Below, in pieces: positions 17,836 through 26,315 of a stretch of 64,000 bases of DNA. The notes under the pieces are model-generated. The model was not told where the DNA came from, did not search any database, and saw nothing but the letters and a program-made list of their open reading frames with translations. The position numbers and the translations under genes are program-made. Location of the stretch: the NCBI GenBank assembly GCA_013349405.1, contig DUZS01000007.1, forward strand, positions 43,386 to 107,385, written 5' to 3'. Source of the DNA: Desulfuromonadales bacterium. GTDB taxonomy: Bacteria > Desulfobacterota > Desulfuromonadia > Geobacterales > Pseudopelobacteraceae. How positions within the stretch are numbered: the first letter of the stretch is position 1; each line of letters begins with the position of its first letter.

Positions 17836-20800
17836 TTATTCCGTTACCACAATCACCAGATCTTCCTTCTCGACCGTTTCACCCTCTTTAAACTTGACTT
17901 CCGCCACCACACCATCAGCTTTGGCCTTGATATTGGTCTCCATCTTCATCGCCTCGGTGACCATCAGAACATCCCCCGCTTTAATGGTATCACCGGTCTT
18001 GATGTTTATTTTCAGCACTTTACCCGGCATCGGCGCCGCGATGTGACAGGGGTTGCTCTTTTCGGCCTTCACCCGGACGGCCTGATCATTTTGAACCGAC
18101 CGGTCCCGAATAACAACTGAACGATTATTGCCGTTCAACTCGAAATAGACCGCCCTGGTGCCGTCGCTCTGAACTTTGCCGACCGCATTCAGCTTGATGA
18201 TCAGCGTTTTGCCCGGTTCAATGTCCAGTGAAGTCTCCTGGCCCGGTTCAAGACCGTAAAAGAAAATCGGCGTCGGAAAGACCGATATATCGGAAAACTG
18301 CTGGCGATGACGGTCAAACTCCGGATAGACATTCGGATAGAGTATCGCAGAAACCAGCGCCCGGTCATCAACCCGGTGACCCAGTTTTTCTTCCAGCTTC
18401 AGTTTCTCTTCAACGAAATCGACCGGTTCAAGCAGTTCACCCGGACGACAGGTAATCGGCTGTTCACCTTTCAGAATAATTTTCTGCAGTTCCTGCGGCC
18501 ACCCCTGGTACGGCTGGCCGAGCATCCCTTTGAACATACCGACAACCGATTCAGGGAAGGCCAGATCCTCTTTGGCAGTGAAGATATCTTGCGGCTCCAG
18601 ATTGTTTTTGACCATGAACATCGCCATGTCACCGACGACTTTGGAAGAGGGAGTGACCTTGACAATATCGCCGAACATCATGTTGACCTTGTGGTACATC
18701 TCCTTGCAGTCATCCCAGCGCTCGATCAAGCCCAAACCGGCAACCTGCGGCTTGTAGTTGGAGTACTGGCCACCCGGAATTTCGTGATGATACACCTCGG
18801 CGGTGCCGCTTTTAAGACCGGATTCGAAGGGGGAATAGTAATCCCGCACCGTTTCCCAATAGTTGGCCAGCTTCTGCAGTCCCGGCGCGTTGACAAGCGG
18901 GTCGCGTTCGGTCCCTTCCAGCGTTGCCACCAGCGCGTTCAGGTTCGGCTGGGCAGTCAGGCCGGAAAGCGATGAAAGAGCGGCATCGACGATATCCACG
19001 CCCGCTTCACTCGCCATAAGCAGCGTGGCACTGCCGTTTGATGAGGTGTCATGGGTATGCAGATGAATCGGAATGCCGACATTTTCCTTGAGCGCCTTGA
19101 CCAGTTTATAGGCGGCGTGTGGCTTGAGGAGGCCCGCCATATCCTTGATGGCCAGAATGTGCGCACCCATCTTCTCCAGCTCTTTCGCCATATTAACGTA
19201 GTACTCAAGCGGGTATTTATCACGTTTCGGATCAGTGATATCACCGGTATAGCAGATAGCCGCTTCACAGATTTTCCCCGATTTACGCACCGCATCCATC
19301 GCAACCTTCATTCCGGTCGTCCAGTTAAGCGAGTCGAAAACACGGAAGATATCGACGCCGGAATCGGCCGCCTCTTCAACGAATTTCTGCACGACGTTGT
19401 CAGGATAATTGGTGTAGCCGACTGCATTTGAACCGCGCAGCAGCATCTGGAACAGCACGTTCGGGATCAGTTCAGACAGCTTATGCAGGCGCTGCCACGG
19501 ATCTTCCCGCAAAAAGCGCATGGAGACATCAAACGTCGCTCCGCCCCAACATTCCAGAGAGAACAGGTCTGACCCGAGATACGAAGTCGGTTCGGCTATC
19601 TTGAGAATGTCATAGCTGCGCACCCGGGTTGCCAGATTGGACTGATGGGCATCGCGCATGGTGGTATCAGTGATCAGCAGTTTTTTCTGCTCCAGAATCC
19701 ATTTGGAGAGCCCTTCAGCGCCGAGCTGCATGAACAGGTCCTTGCTGCCGGACGGGCGCGGCCTGGTACTGTCAACATACGGAGCCCTGGCCTCGATCAG
19801 TTCGGCGGATTTAAGCGGCTTCGCCACTCCAGGCGAACCGTTGACGATAACTTCACCCAGGAAGTTGAGTACTTTGCTGGCGCGATCGAGTTTCTCCCTG
19901 AAGCGGAGCAGTTCCGGGTGCTTTTCGATAAAGGAGGTATCACACCCGCCCCGGAGAAACACCGGATGCGTGATGACGTTTTCAAGAAAACCGATATTGG
20001 TCTTGACCCCGCGAACGCGGAACTCCTGCAGAGCCCGGTGCATGATATTGGCGGCCTCTGAGAAGGAAAGCCCCCATGCGCAGATTTTGACCAGCATTGA
20101 ATCGTAATGAGGGGTGATTTTGGCGCCGGTAAAGGCATTACCCGCATCCAGACGCACTCCGAAACCGGCAGCCGAACGGTAGGTGGTCAGGGTGCCGAAA
20201 TCGGGTGCAAAGTTGTTGGCCGGATCCTCAGTGGTGATGCGGCACTGAATGGCGTAACCGCGCATGTCGATGGCGCTCTGGGACGGGATATTTATTTCGG
20301 GATCGGAAAGTTTATGACCGCAGGCGACCAGAATCTGGTTCTGCACCAGATTGCGCCCGGTGATCATTTCGGTGACGGTATGCTCTACCTGAATACGGGG
20401 ATTCATCTCGATAAAGTAATGCTTGCCCTCACTGTCCACCAGAAACTCGATAGTTCCGGCATTGCGGTACTTAACGTGCCCGGCTATCTTAAGCGCCGCT
20501 GTGCAGAGCTCTTCCCGCTGTGACTGGGTCAGTGACAGGGACGGGGCGAATTCGACCACTTTCTGATGACGCCGCTGTACGGAGCAATCGCGGTCGAAGA
20601 AGTGTACCAGGTTGCCGTAGTTGTCCCCCAGCACCTGGACCTCAATATGTTTCGGGTGTACCAGGTAGCGCTCCAGAAAGACCTCGGCGTTACCGAATGA
20701 GGCTTTAGCCTCACTGCCGGCAGCAACGAGCCCCTCAAGCAGCTCTTTCTTGTTGTTGGCCACGCGCATGCCGCGACCGCCGCCCCCCGCAGATGCTTTG

Positions 20801-21285
20801 ATGATAATCGGATAGCCATGTTCCTTGGCAAAAATAAGTGCGTCTTCTTCTTTCTCAATCGGATGTTCTGTGCCGGGCACAACATTGACGCCGGCGGTAA
20901 TAGCAGCCCGTCTTCCCGAGACCTTGTCCCCGAGCGCGCGCATCATTTCTGCTGTAGGTCCGATAAAAGTTATGCCGTTAACGCGGCACTCTTCGGCAAA
21001 TTCAGCATTCTCGGCCAGAAATCCGTATCCGGGATGGATCGCATCAACATCCGCTTTAAGCGCGAGCGCAATGATCTCATCAATGCCGAGGTAGGCATCA
21101 ATCGGCGACTTTCCCTTACCGATGAGATACGCTTCATCAGCCTTGTAGCGATGGAGCGAGAGTTTGTCCTCTTCGGAGTAGAGCGCCACCGTGCCGATAC
21201 CAAGCTCGGTACAGGCGCGGAAAATACGGATAGCAATTTCACCCCGGTTGGCCGCCATGACTTTACGAAATCGGTATTTTTCCAT
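17836..21285 (-). CDS. pyc: pyruvate carboxylase (single-chain)
   Basis: An 1149-residue biotin enzyme converting pyruvate and bicarbonate to oxaloacetate. Biotin carboxylase domain (about 1-455, with ATP-grasp block KASAGGGGRGMRV), carboxyltransferase/HMGL-like TIM barrel (about 530-810, TTMRDAHQSNLATRVR), PYC allosteric/CT-associated domain, and C-terminal biotinyl domain with the lysine in TEAMKMETNI near 1115. The order and length are those of alpha4 PYC. GAGGAG lies 8 bases before the ATG at 21285. It would be the anaplerotic entry to the TCA cycle for growth on acetate-derived pyruvate. Confidence 0.97.
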   Translation of the reverse strand: MEKYRFRKVMAANRGEIAIRIFRACTELGIGTVALYSEEDKLSLHRYKADEAYLIGKGKSPIDAYLGIDEIIALALKADVDAIHPGYGFLAENAEFAEECRVNGITFIGPTAEMMRALGDKVSGRRAAITAGVNVVPGTEHPIEKEEDALIFAKEHGYPIIIKASAGGGGRGMRVANNKKELLEGLVAAGSEAKASFGNAEVFLERYLVHPKHIEVQVLGDNYGNLVHFFDRDCSVQRRHQKVVEFAPSLSLTQSQREELCTAALKIAGHVKYRNAGTIEFLVDSEGKHYFIEMNPRIQVEHTVTEMITGRNLVQNQILVACGHKLSDPEINIPSQSAIDMRGYAIQCRITTEDPANNFAPDFGTLTTYRSAAGFGVRLDAGNAFTGAKITPHYDSMLVKICAWGLSFSEAANIMHRALQEFRVRGVKTNIGFLENVITHPVFLRGGCDTSFIEKHPELLRFREKLDRASKVLNFLGEVIVNGSPGVAKPLKSAELIEARAPYVDSTRPRPSGSKDLFMQLGAEGLSKWILEQKKLLITDTTMRDAHQSNLATRVRSYDILKIAEPTSYLGSDLFSLECWGGATFDVSMRFLREDPWQRLHKLSELIPNVLFQMLLRGSNAVGYTNYPDNVVQKFVEEAADSGVDIFRVFDSLNWTTGMKVAMDAVRKSGKICEAAICYTGDITDPKRDKYPLEYYVNMAKELEKMGAHILAIKDMAGLLKPHAAYKLVKALKENVGIPIHLHTHDTSSNGSATLLMASEAGVDIVDAALSSLSGLTAQPNLNALVATLEGTERDPLVNAPGLQKLANYWETVRDYYSPFESGLKSGTAEVYHHEIPGGQYSNYKPQVAGLGLIERWDDCKEMYHKVNMMFGDIVKVTPSSKVVGDMAMFMVKNNLEPQDIFTAKEDLAFPESVVGMFKGMLGQPYQGWPQELQKIILKGEQPITCRPGELLEPVDFVEEKLKLEEKLGHRVDDRALVSAILYPNVYPEFDRHRQQFSDISVFPTPIFFYGLEPGQETSLDIEPGKTLIIKLNAVGKVQSDGTRAVYFELNGNNRSVVIRDRSVQNDQAVRVKAEKSNPCHIAAPMPGKVLKINIKTGDTIKAGDVLMVTEAMKMETNIKAKADGVVAEVKFKEGETVEKEDLVIVVTE

Positions 21286-21367
21286 GTTGCAATTCTCCTC
21301 GGTAAATTTATTTAGCAAAACTAAAATTATTCAGTTATTTTAAATAGTTATGCTGTATTCTGGCGGC

Positions 21368-21396
21368 ACTAAAACAGATTGTCTGGACTTTGTCAA
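21368..21396 (-). promoter_or_regulatory. possible pyc promoter
   Basis: On the minus strand TTGACA (21391-21396) and TTTAGT (21368-21373) are 17 bases apart, about 80 bases before the pyc ATG. The -35 is consensus, the -10 is poor. Confidence 0.4.
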
Positions 21397-21425
21397 TTAG
21401 TAAGTTGTGTACCGTGAAAATCCCA

Positions 21426-21453
21426 TTGACATGATATCACTATCTGTTATCAT
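21426..21453 (+). promoter_or_regulatory. hicAB promoter with overlapping operator palindrome
   Basis: TTGACA (21426-21431), 16-base spacer, TATCAT (21448-21453). The arms ATGATA (21431-21436) and TATCAT (21448-21453) are complementary and span the promoter, so a bound repressor (presumably the HicB antitoxin) would block it. Seven bases separate the -10 from the hicA ATG, which implies a leaderless message. Confidence 0.6.
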
Positions 21454-21459
21454 TAAACC

Positions 21460-21714
21460 ATGAACAGCAAACACCGGAAGACACTTAAAGCCATATTCAG
21501 TAGCCCCGCCAACGGAAATATTGAGTGGTCACGGATAGAAGCATTACTGATTGCCGTGGGTTGTGTCGTGGTGGAAGGATCCGGTTCTTCCGTCACTTTT
21601 GAGAAACTGGGCAAGCGGGCATATTTTCACCGGCCTCATCCCCAAAAAGAGTCTTTACGTTACAGAGTTACGGATGCCAGGCATTTTCTCGAATCAATCG
21701 GAGTAAAACCATGA
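21460..21714 (+). CDS. hicA: HicA family mRNA interferase toxin
   Basis: An 84-residue double-stranded-RNA-binding-fold toxin. The HicA layout is clear: N-terminal helix, the central GSGSSVTFEKLG hairpin, YFHRPHP with conserved histidines, and the end VTDARHFLESIGVKP. It cleaves mRNA when not bound by HicB. The toxin gene comes first and overlaps the antitoxin gene by 4 bases. No ribosome site precedes the ATG; the promoter position suggests a leaderless start. Confidence 0.88.
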   Translation: MNSKHRKTLKAIFSSPANGNIEWSRIEALLIAVGCVVVEGSGSSVTFEKLGKRAYFHRPHPQKESLRYRVTDARHFLESIGVKP

Positions 21715-22046
21715 ACAGTATGAGATATAAAGGATACGCCGCGCGGATTGAATTTGACGCACACGACCGGATTTTTGTCGGACACCTGGCGGGAATCCGC
21801 GATATTGTCGGATTTCACGGTACATCTGTTGAGGAGCTTGAAACCTCATTTCATGAAGCGGTTGATGATTATCTTGCCGCGTGTACAGTTTTAGGACAGC
21901 AGCCGCAGAAGTCTGCTACGGGGAAGGTGCTGCTACGAGTACCTCCCGAGGTTCACGCTGCTGCAATCATGGCTGCTCAGAGTGAAGGAAAAAGCCTTAA
22001 CCAGTGGGCGACTCATGTTTTAGAGGCGGCGGTACAGTACGGTTAA
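21711..22046 (+). CDS. hicB: HicB family antitoxin
   Basis: A 111-residue antitoxin with an N-terminal HicB-like partially degraded RNase H fold (YAARIEFDAHDRIFVGHLAGI) and a C-terminal ribbon-helix-helix domain (VPPEVHAAAIMAAQSEGKSLNQW) that binds DNA. It should neutralise HicA and repress the promoter at 21426-21453. Its stop lies against the minus-strand regulator remnant. Confidence 0.9.
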   Translation: MNSMRYKGYAARIEFDAHDRIFVGHLAGIRDIVGFHGTSVEELETSFHEAVDDYLAACTVLGQQPQKSATGKVLLRVPPEVHAAAIMAAQSEGKSLNQWATHVLEAAVQYG

Positions 22047-22252
22047 AAGTCAAAACAGCCCTTCAAGGAAGGATCATATTCAAGCGGCGCATTGAGGTGA
22101 TCGCGGAAAAATTCGATGCTTCTCTGGGCGGTCTTGGCTGATATTTCAAAATGCGCCGCCAGCTTGGCCGCGCCGGGATATCTCCCTTGGCGCGTCTGCG
22201 CGTCAAACCAGAGAAAGCGCTCCAGAAAAATCGGTTGGGGGATTTCCCCTCG
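22043..22252 (-). pseudogene. remnant of a WYL-type regulator (N-terminal HTH only)
   Basis: The minus strand reads FLERFLWFDAQ, then YPGAAKLAAHFEISAKTAQR, then a helix ending LNAPLEYDPSLKG. This is the winged-helix N-terminus of WYL-domain regulators common beside defence genes. An in-frame TAA lies at 22253-22255, no start codon is left, and the frame stops just after the HTH (CFDF-stop) where the rest of the protein should begin. The end overlaps the hicB stop, so the insertion or deletion that brought hicAB here probably cut the gene. Confidence 0.7.
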
Positions 22253-22317
22253 TTACCAATCTCCCGCTACGTAACGAGAAGAAAATCACCAACATGGGAA
22301 CAGAAAAATGGAAATAA

Positions 22318-22455
22318 ATGAGTAGTCAGGCAAAATTAAACCACTCACCAACACAAATCTATTCCGCCATACTTAACAATCTCATGCCTGATTGTTCTGT
22401 GGAGCGGCTGGATGAGTTTTTTCGGGAAATGCTGTGGATTCTCAAAGATAGTTGA
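22318..22455 (+). CDS. small ORF of unknown function
   Basis: A 45-codon frame (MSSQAKLNHSPTQIY...) ending just upstream of the vapBC promoter. Its C-terminal half is an amphipathic helix (SVERLDEFFREMLWILKDS). There is no good ribosome site. It may be a remnant. Confidence 0.25.
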   Translation: MSSQAKLNHSPTQIYSAILNNLMPDCSVERLDEFFREMLWILKDS

Positions 22456-22461
22456 TGTAAA

Positions 22462-22501
22462 TTGACAAAACCCCATCCTTACGATATAGCTATCTGTAAG
22501 G
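22462..22501 (+). promoter_or_regulatory. vapBC promoter and operator palindrome
   Basis: TTGACA (22462-22467), 17 bases, TATAGC (22485-22490). An imperfect palindrome with outer arms CCTTAC (22477-22482) and GTAAGG (22496-22501) and inner GATA/TATC covers the -10. This is a natural site for the AbrB-fold antitoxin. The right arm also contributes to the ribosome site AAGGAG of the antitoxin gene. Confidence 0.6.
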
Positions 22502-22512
22502 AGAAACTCGCC

Positions 22513-22734
22513 ATGTCACTTGCAACCATAACCTCAAAAGGCCAGACAACAATCCCCAAGGACATCAGAGATTGCCTCGGCTTACAGCCGAAAGACCAGA
22601 TCCAGTTTACCGTCATAGCCGATGAAACAGTCATCATGAGGGTGAAAAAAAGGAGCATGCGGGAACTTTATGGACTCCTTCATGATCCGGGGAGAAAACC
22701 TGTTCCGCTCGAAGATATGAAGTATCATCAATGA
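22513..22734 (+). CDS. AbrB/MazE-fold antitoxin (VapB type)
   Basis: A 73-residue swapped-hairpin DNA-binding protein: SLATITSKGQTTIPKDIRD is the canonical SpoVT/AbrB start, followed by a toxin-binding tail. The longer open frame from 22462 overlaps its own promoter, while AAGGAG sits 9 bases before the ATG at 22513. It overlaps the PIN toxin by 4 bases. Confidence 0.88.
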   Translation: MSLATITSKGQTTIPKDIRDCLGLQPKDQIQFTVIADETVIMRVKKRSMRELYGLLHDPGRKPVPLEDMKYHQ

Positions 22735-23147
22735 AGATGTTTGGCCTTGACACCAATGTGCTGGTACGTTTTCTGTTGATGGATGATCCGGAACAGGCGG
22801 AATGCGCCAAAAGGATCATCGATGAAGCCTTGATAGCGGGAGAACCGGTGGCGGTAGCACTGCTTGCTATCCTGGAAACTGAATGGGTATTGCGCTCATG
22901 TGCAAAGCTGGAAAAGAAAGCAATTATCACCACCTTCAGGATGCTGCTGGAATCGCGTGACCTCCGCATTGAACATGAAGAATCACTTGAAGAAGCCCTG
23001 TACCTGTATGAGAACAACAATTCCGATTTTGCCGATTGCCTGATGGCGATTCGCTACAAGCGCTCCGGTTGTACGGCAATGCTCACCTTTGACCGGAAGG
23101 CCGCTACTATCCCTGGTGTACTCCTGCTCCCCCCCAAGGCCCCATGA
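22731..23147 (+). CDS. PIN-domain ribonuclease toxin (VapC type)
   Basis: A 138-residue PIN domain with the acidic set D7, E49, D99 (with D102) and D121 (FGLDTNVLVR, ILETEWVL, NNSDFADC, LTFDRKA). It should cleave RNA when freed from its AbrB-fold partner. Its stop codon overlaps the start of the methyltransferase-like gene by 4 bases, so toxin and methyltransferase are translated from one message. Confidence 0.9.
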   Translation: MKMFGLDTNVLVRFLLMDDPEQAECAKRIIDEALIAGEPVAVALLAILETEWVLRSCAKLEKKAIITTFRMLLESRDLRIEHEESLEEALYLYENNNSDFADCLMAIRYKRSGCTAMLTFDRKAATIPGVLLLPPKAP

Positions 23148-24940
23148 CTCCTGAACAATTCATATCCCTCTGGAAAGACAACACCCTTACCGAGCGCGGC
23201 GGAGCGCAGGCTCATTTTGATGACCTCTGCGAACTGCTTGGTGTAGACAAACCTCGCGATCCCGATAACTACTGTTTTGAGCGGGGTGCCAAAAAGACCG
23301 GCGGTGGCGAAGGCTGGGCTGATGTCTGGAAACGGGGCTGTTTCGGCTGGGAAAACAAAAAGCCGGGGCGCAATCTTGATACCGCTTTGAAGCAGCTTAC
23401 CGACTATTCCCTGCAACTGGAGAACCCGCCGCTGCTGGTGGTGTCCGACCGCGAGCGGATTATCATCCACACCGCTTTTACCGGTTACCCCGATGAACCG
23501 CGTGAAATGCGGATAGAGCAATTGACCGACCCTGCCACCCTGCAACTGCTGCGCTGGGTTTTCACTGATCCCCACAAACTGCGCCCGGAAAAATCCACCG
23601 CCGCCATTACCGAAGCAGCAGCCGGGAAGTTTGCCGCCATCGCCAAGTCCATGCGCCAGCGCGGGCTTGACGGCCAGCAGGTTGCGCATTTTCTGGTGCA
23701 GTGCCTGTTTTGCATGTTTGCCGAAGACGAAAACGTGCAGCCTGCCAACATCCTGACCGATCTTCTCAAAAACGCCGGAAATGATACCGATAAAGCGGCC
23801 CGGCGCATCACCACTCTGTTTGCCGCCATGGAGAAAAACGGCGGTGAATATGGTGATCATGATATTGCCTGGTTTAATGGCGGTCTCTTCAAAACTATTG
23901 ACGTGCCACCTTTGACAGTCTCTGATCTGGCAGCCCTCTACAGCGCCGCTGCTGATATGGACTGGCGGGCAATTGACCCGACCATCTTCGGCACCCTGTT
24001 CGAGCGCGGCCTTGACCCATCTGCCCGCGCCCCGCTGGGTGCTCACTACACCGACACCGGCACCATTGCAAAACTGATCAAACCGCTGATTACCGAGCCG
24101 CTGCTGGCCGAATGGCAGATTGTCAAAGAGGTGATCGCTGCCGGTTACGATAAAAAGCCGGGCAGTAAAGGCTTCAAGGATGCCCGTGCCGCCTACCACG
24201 GTTTTCTGGAGCGTCTTCACCGTTTCCGGGTACTTGACCCCGCCTGCGGCTCGGGAAATTTTCTCTATCTTGCCCTGAAGGCACTGCGGGATGTGGAGAA
24301 GCAGGTCAATATTGAAGCTCAGGAGTTCGGCTTTGCGCCGGAACTGCTGATGCAGACCGGCCCGCATAATATCTGCGGTATCGAGATCAACGAATTCGCC
24401 GCCGAGCTGGCTCGTGTCACCGTCTGGATCGGCGATATTCAGTGGTGTCACCGCAACGGGCGGGAGATCGCCCGAAACCCTATTTTGCGGGCGCTGGATA
24501 GTATTGAGCATCGGGATGCGCTGCTGTCCCCCCTCCCCAGCCCTCCCCCTCCTGGGGAGGGGACTAAAAGCTCCTCCACCCGGCGGGGGGAGGTTGGGAG
24601 GGGGGAGGAGGCCATCGCCACCGCCGCCCGCCGACTTGTCGAACTCCGCGACAACTGGCTGAATCCACCAGAATGGGTTGACTGGGTCATCACCCTCGCA
24701 GAAGAAAAAGCCGGTTACCCCAAACGTCCGGTCGCCAAACCGGGCCATGAGGCCGACCTGAAAAAGCGCACCCTCACTAATCTCTACAACACGCGCCCTG
24801 CCTGGCTGGACAATGCCCACAGAACATTGGATATAACCGTCGCCGCTGCCTACGACTGGAACGACTACACCCCGGAAATGCCGGATGAAACTATTCTGGG
24901 CAGACTTGCTGTGTTGAACCTGGAAAGATCGGTAATCTAA
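23144..24940 (+). CDS. Type IIG/MmeI-like restriction-methyltransferase, internally deleted
   Basis: A 598-residue protein of a family usually near 900. The N-terminal nuclease region keeps D60, E70 and K72 (WENKK) of a PD-(D/E)XK site. A helical spacer follows, then SAM motif I, DPACGSGNF at 365-373, and GIEINEFAAELARVTVWI. After ALDSIEHRDALL the expected catalytic NPPF/Y motif and target-recognition domain are absent. About 27 residues encoded by a palindromic repeat (24527-24605) stand there, and the sequence resumes with the normal family C-terminus (TLTNLYNTRPAWLDNAHRTLD). The frame stays open. Methylation and specificity should be lost; nuclease ability is uncertain. Confidence 0.82.
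   Translation: MTPEQFISLWKDNTLTERGGAQAHFDDLCELLGVDKPRDPDNYCFERGAKKTGGGEGWADVWKRGCFGWENKKPGRNLDTALKQLTDYSLQLENPPLLVVSDRERIIIHTAFTGYPDEPREMRIEQLTDPATLQLLRWVFTDPHKLRPEKSTAAITEAAAGKFAAIAKSMRQRGLDGQQVAHFLVQCLFCMFAEDENVQPANILTDLLKNAGNDTDKAARRITTLFAAMEKNGGEYGDHDIAWFNGGLFKTIDVPPLTVSDLAALYSAAADMDWRAIDPTIFGTLFERGLDPSARAPLGAHYTDTGTIAKLIKPLITEPLLAEWQIVKEVIAAGYDKKPGSKGFKDARAAYHGFLERLHRFRVLDPACGSGNFLYLALKALRDVEKQVNIEAQEFGFAPELLMQTGPHNICGIEINEFAAELARVTVWIGDIQWCHRNGREIARNPILRALDSIEHRDALLSPLPSPPPPGEGTKSSSTRRGEVGRGEEAIATAARRLVELRDNWLNPPEWVDWVITLAEEKAGYPKRPVAKPGHEADLKKRTLTNLYNTRPAWLDNAHRTLDITVAAAYDWNDYTPEMPDETILGRLAVLNLERSVI
24527..24605. repeat. GC-rich palindromic mini-element inside the methyltransferase gene
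   Basis: A block of about 79 bp bounded by inverted ends CCCCCCTCCCCAGCC and GGTTGGGAGGGGGG, with an inner 10-bp hairpin (24531-24540 with 24552-24561). It encodes low-complexity SPLPSPPPPGEG-type residues in the reading frame. A related pair of C-rich hairpins lies at 46692-46820. It is a REP/MITE-like element whose origin is unknown. Confidence 0.7.
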
Positions 24941-25046
24941 TACCCAGAGGGGCAGTAACTCCCTCTACGCAAGCTTTTTCATCTTGCCGCAAGTAACCAA
25001 ATATGGTAGGTACAGCAACATTCAATCAGACTAAATGGGGTGATGT

Positions 25047-26120
25047 ATGGATATCAAAATAGTTCCACTTCCTGCAGATAAAATGAAAGCTAAAATTGCC
25101 GACCAGTCGCAGCTCGGTTTTGGTAAATATTTCACTGACCGGATGCTGGTCGTGGAATGGAAAGCCGGTCAGGGGTGGTGCGATGCCCGGATAGAGCCGT
25201 ATGCGCCATTTGTTCTTGATCCCGCCTGCCTCGTGTTTCATTATGCCCAGGAGATTTTTGAAGGGCTCAAAGCTTATAAATGGGAGGATAGCCGCGTTGC
25301 CCTGTTCCGTCCCGAGATGAACGCCCGGCGCTTTAATCAATCCGGCGACCGCATCTGTCTGCCGCCGGTCCCCGAAGAGCTGTTCCTCAGCGGCATCGAG
25401 CAACTGGTTTCGCTCGAGCGTGACTGGATTCCGACCGCCGCCGGCACGTCGCTCTATATCCGCCCTACCCTGATTGCGGTCGAGCCGGTTCTTGGCGTTA
25501 AGCCGTCTGATCACTATTACTTCTATGTCATTCTTTCACCGGTTGGCGCGTACTACGCGGCCGGCTTCAACCCGGTAAACATTCTCGTGGAAGATTTCTA
25601 TGTGCGCGCCGTTCCGGGCGGCACCGGTGAAGCCAAGACCGGCGGCAATTATGCCAGCTCGCTCAAAGCGGGACTCGAAGCCAAGAAAAAAGGGTATGAT
25701 CAGGTACTCTGGCTGGATGGCCGGGAGATGCGGTATATAGAGGAAGTCGGTGCCATGAACATGTTTTTTGCCTACGGCACACACATTGTCACCGCCCCTC
25801 TGACCGGGTCGATCCTGTCAGGCGTAACCCGTGATTCTGTGCTGAAACTGGCGCCGACCCTCGGCTATACGGTGGAAGAGCGACAGATAGACGTTCACGA
25901 CCTGATGGCCGACATTCGTGCCGGCAAAGTCACCGAAGCCTTCGGCAGCGGCACTGCGGCGGTCATCACTCCGGTCGGGAAACTCTGCTACAAGGATGAA
26001 GTACTGCAACTGACCGGCGGCAACGTAGGAGAAATCACCCAACGGCTCTATGATACCCTGACCGGCATCCAGACCGGTAAATTGAAGGATGAATTTGGCT
26101 GGGTGAGGTTTGTGGAGTAG
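25047..26120 (+). CDS. ilvE: branched-chain amino acid aminotransferase
   Basis: A 357-residue fold-type IV PLP enzyme interconverting Val/Leu/Ile and their 2-oxo acids. The PLP lysine is K197 in AKTGGNYASS; EVGAMNMFF and the C-terminal GSGTAAVITPVG block are typical. Length and the opening (DRMLVVEWKAGQGW) match the BCAT form seen in eukaryotes and Geobacter. The ribosome site is weak (GGGGTGATGT). The two small iron/cysteine-type genes follow within 10 bases and may be cotranscribed. Confidence 0.95.
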   Translation: MDIKIVPLPADKMKAKIADQSQLGFGKYFTDRMLVVEWKAGQGWCDARIEPYAPFVLDPACLVFHYAQEIFEGLKAYKWEDSRVALFRPEMNARRFNQSGDRICLPPVPEELFLSGIEQLVSLERDWIPTAAGTSLYIRPTLIAVEPVLGVKPSDHYYFYVILSPVGAYYAAGFNPVNILVEDFYVRAVPGGTGEAKTGGNYASSLKAGLEAKKKGYDQVLWLDGREMRYIEEVGAMNMFFAYGTHIVTAPLTGSILSGVTRDSVLKLAPTLGYTVEERQIDVHDLMADIRAGKVTEAFGSGTAAVITPVGKLCYKDEVLQLTGGNVGEITQRLYDTLTGIQTGKLKDEFGWVRFVE

Positions 26121-26127
26121 ATTCCGT

Positions 26128-26310
26128 ATGAAGACGAAACAGAAAATAAAATCACATCGCCCGGCGCCAAACAAACTCTGTACTTCCTGCCGCCGCACCT
26201 GCAAGCAGGCGGGCAATGCCGTCGTTGCCAAATGTCCCCGCTATTACCCCTACAACTACAAACAGACAAAACCCGGATTCACCTGGAAACAGATGGATCT
26301 GGGTTTATAG
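26128..26310 (+). CDS. small cysteine-rich basic protein
   Basis: A 60-residue protein with C-x2-C, C and C spacing (LCTSCRRTCKQAGN...AKCPRYYP), so four cysteines could hold zinc or a cluster. It starts 7 bases after the ilvE stop and ends 5 bases before the ferredoxin start. A frame beginning at 26110 is also open, but the ATG at 26128 avoids the overlap with ilvE. No function is known to me. Confidence 0.6.
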   Translation: MKTKQKIKSHRPAPNKLCTSCRRTCKQAGNAVVAKCPRYYPYNYKQTKPGFTWKQMDLGL

Positions 26311-26315
26311 ACATT

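Noticed and set aside
22462..22512. Extended N-terminus for the AbrB antitoxin
   Set aside because: The segment is the promoter and operator, and a good ribosome site marks the later ATG.
23054..24820. 588-codon open frame on the minus strand
   Set aside because: It lies antisense to the methyltransferase gene, is Gly/Pro-rich without domain signs, and mirrors that gene's high GC codon use. It also crosses the palindromic repeat.
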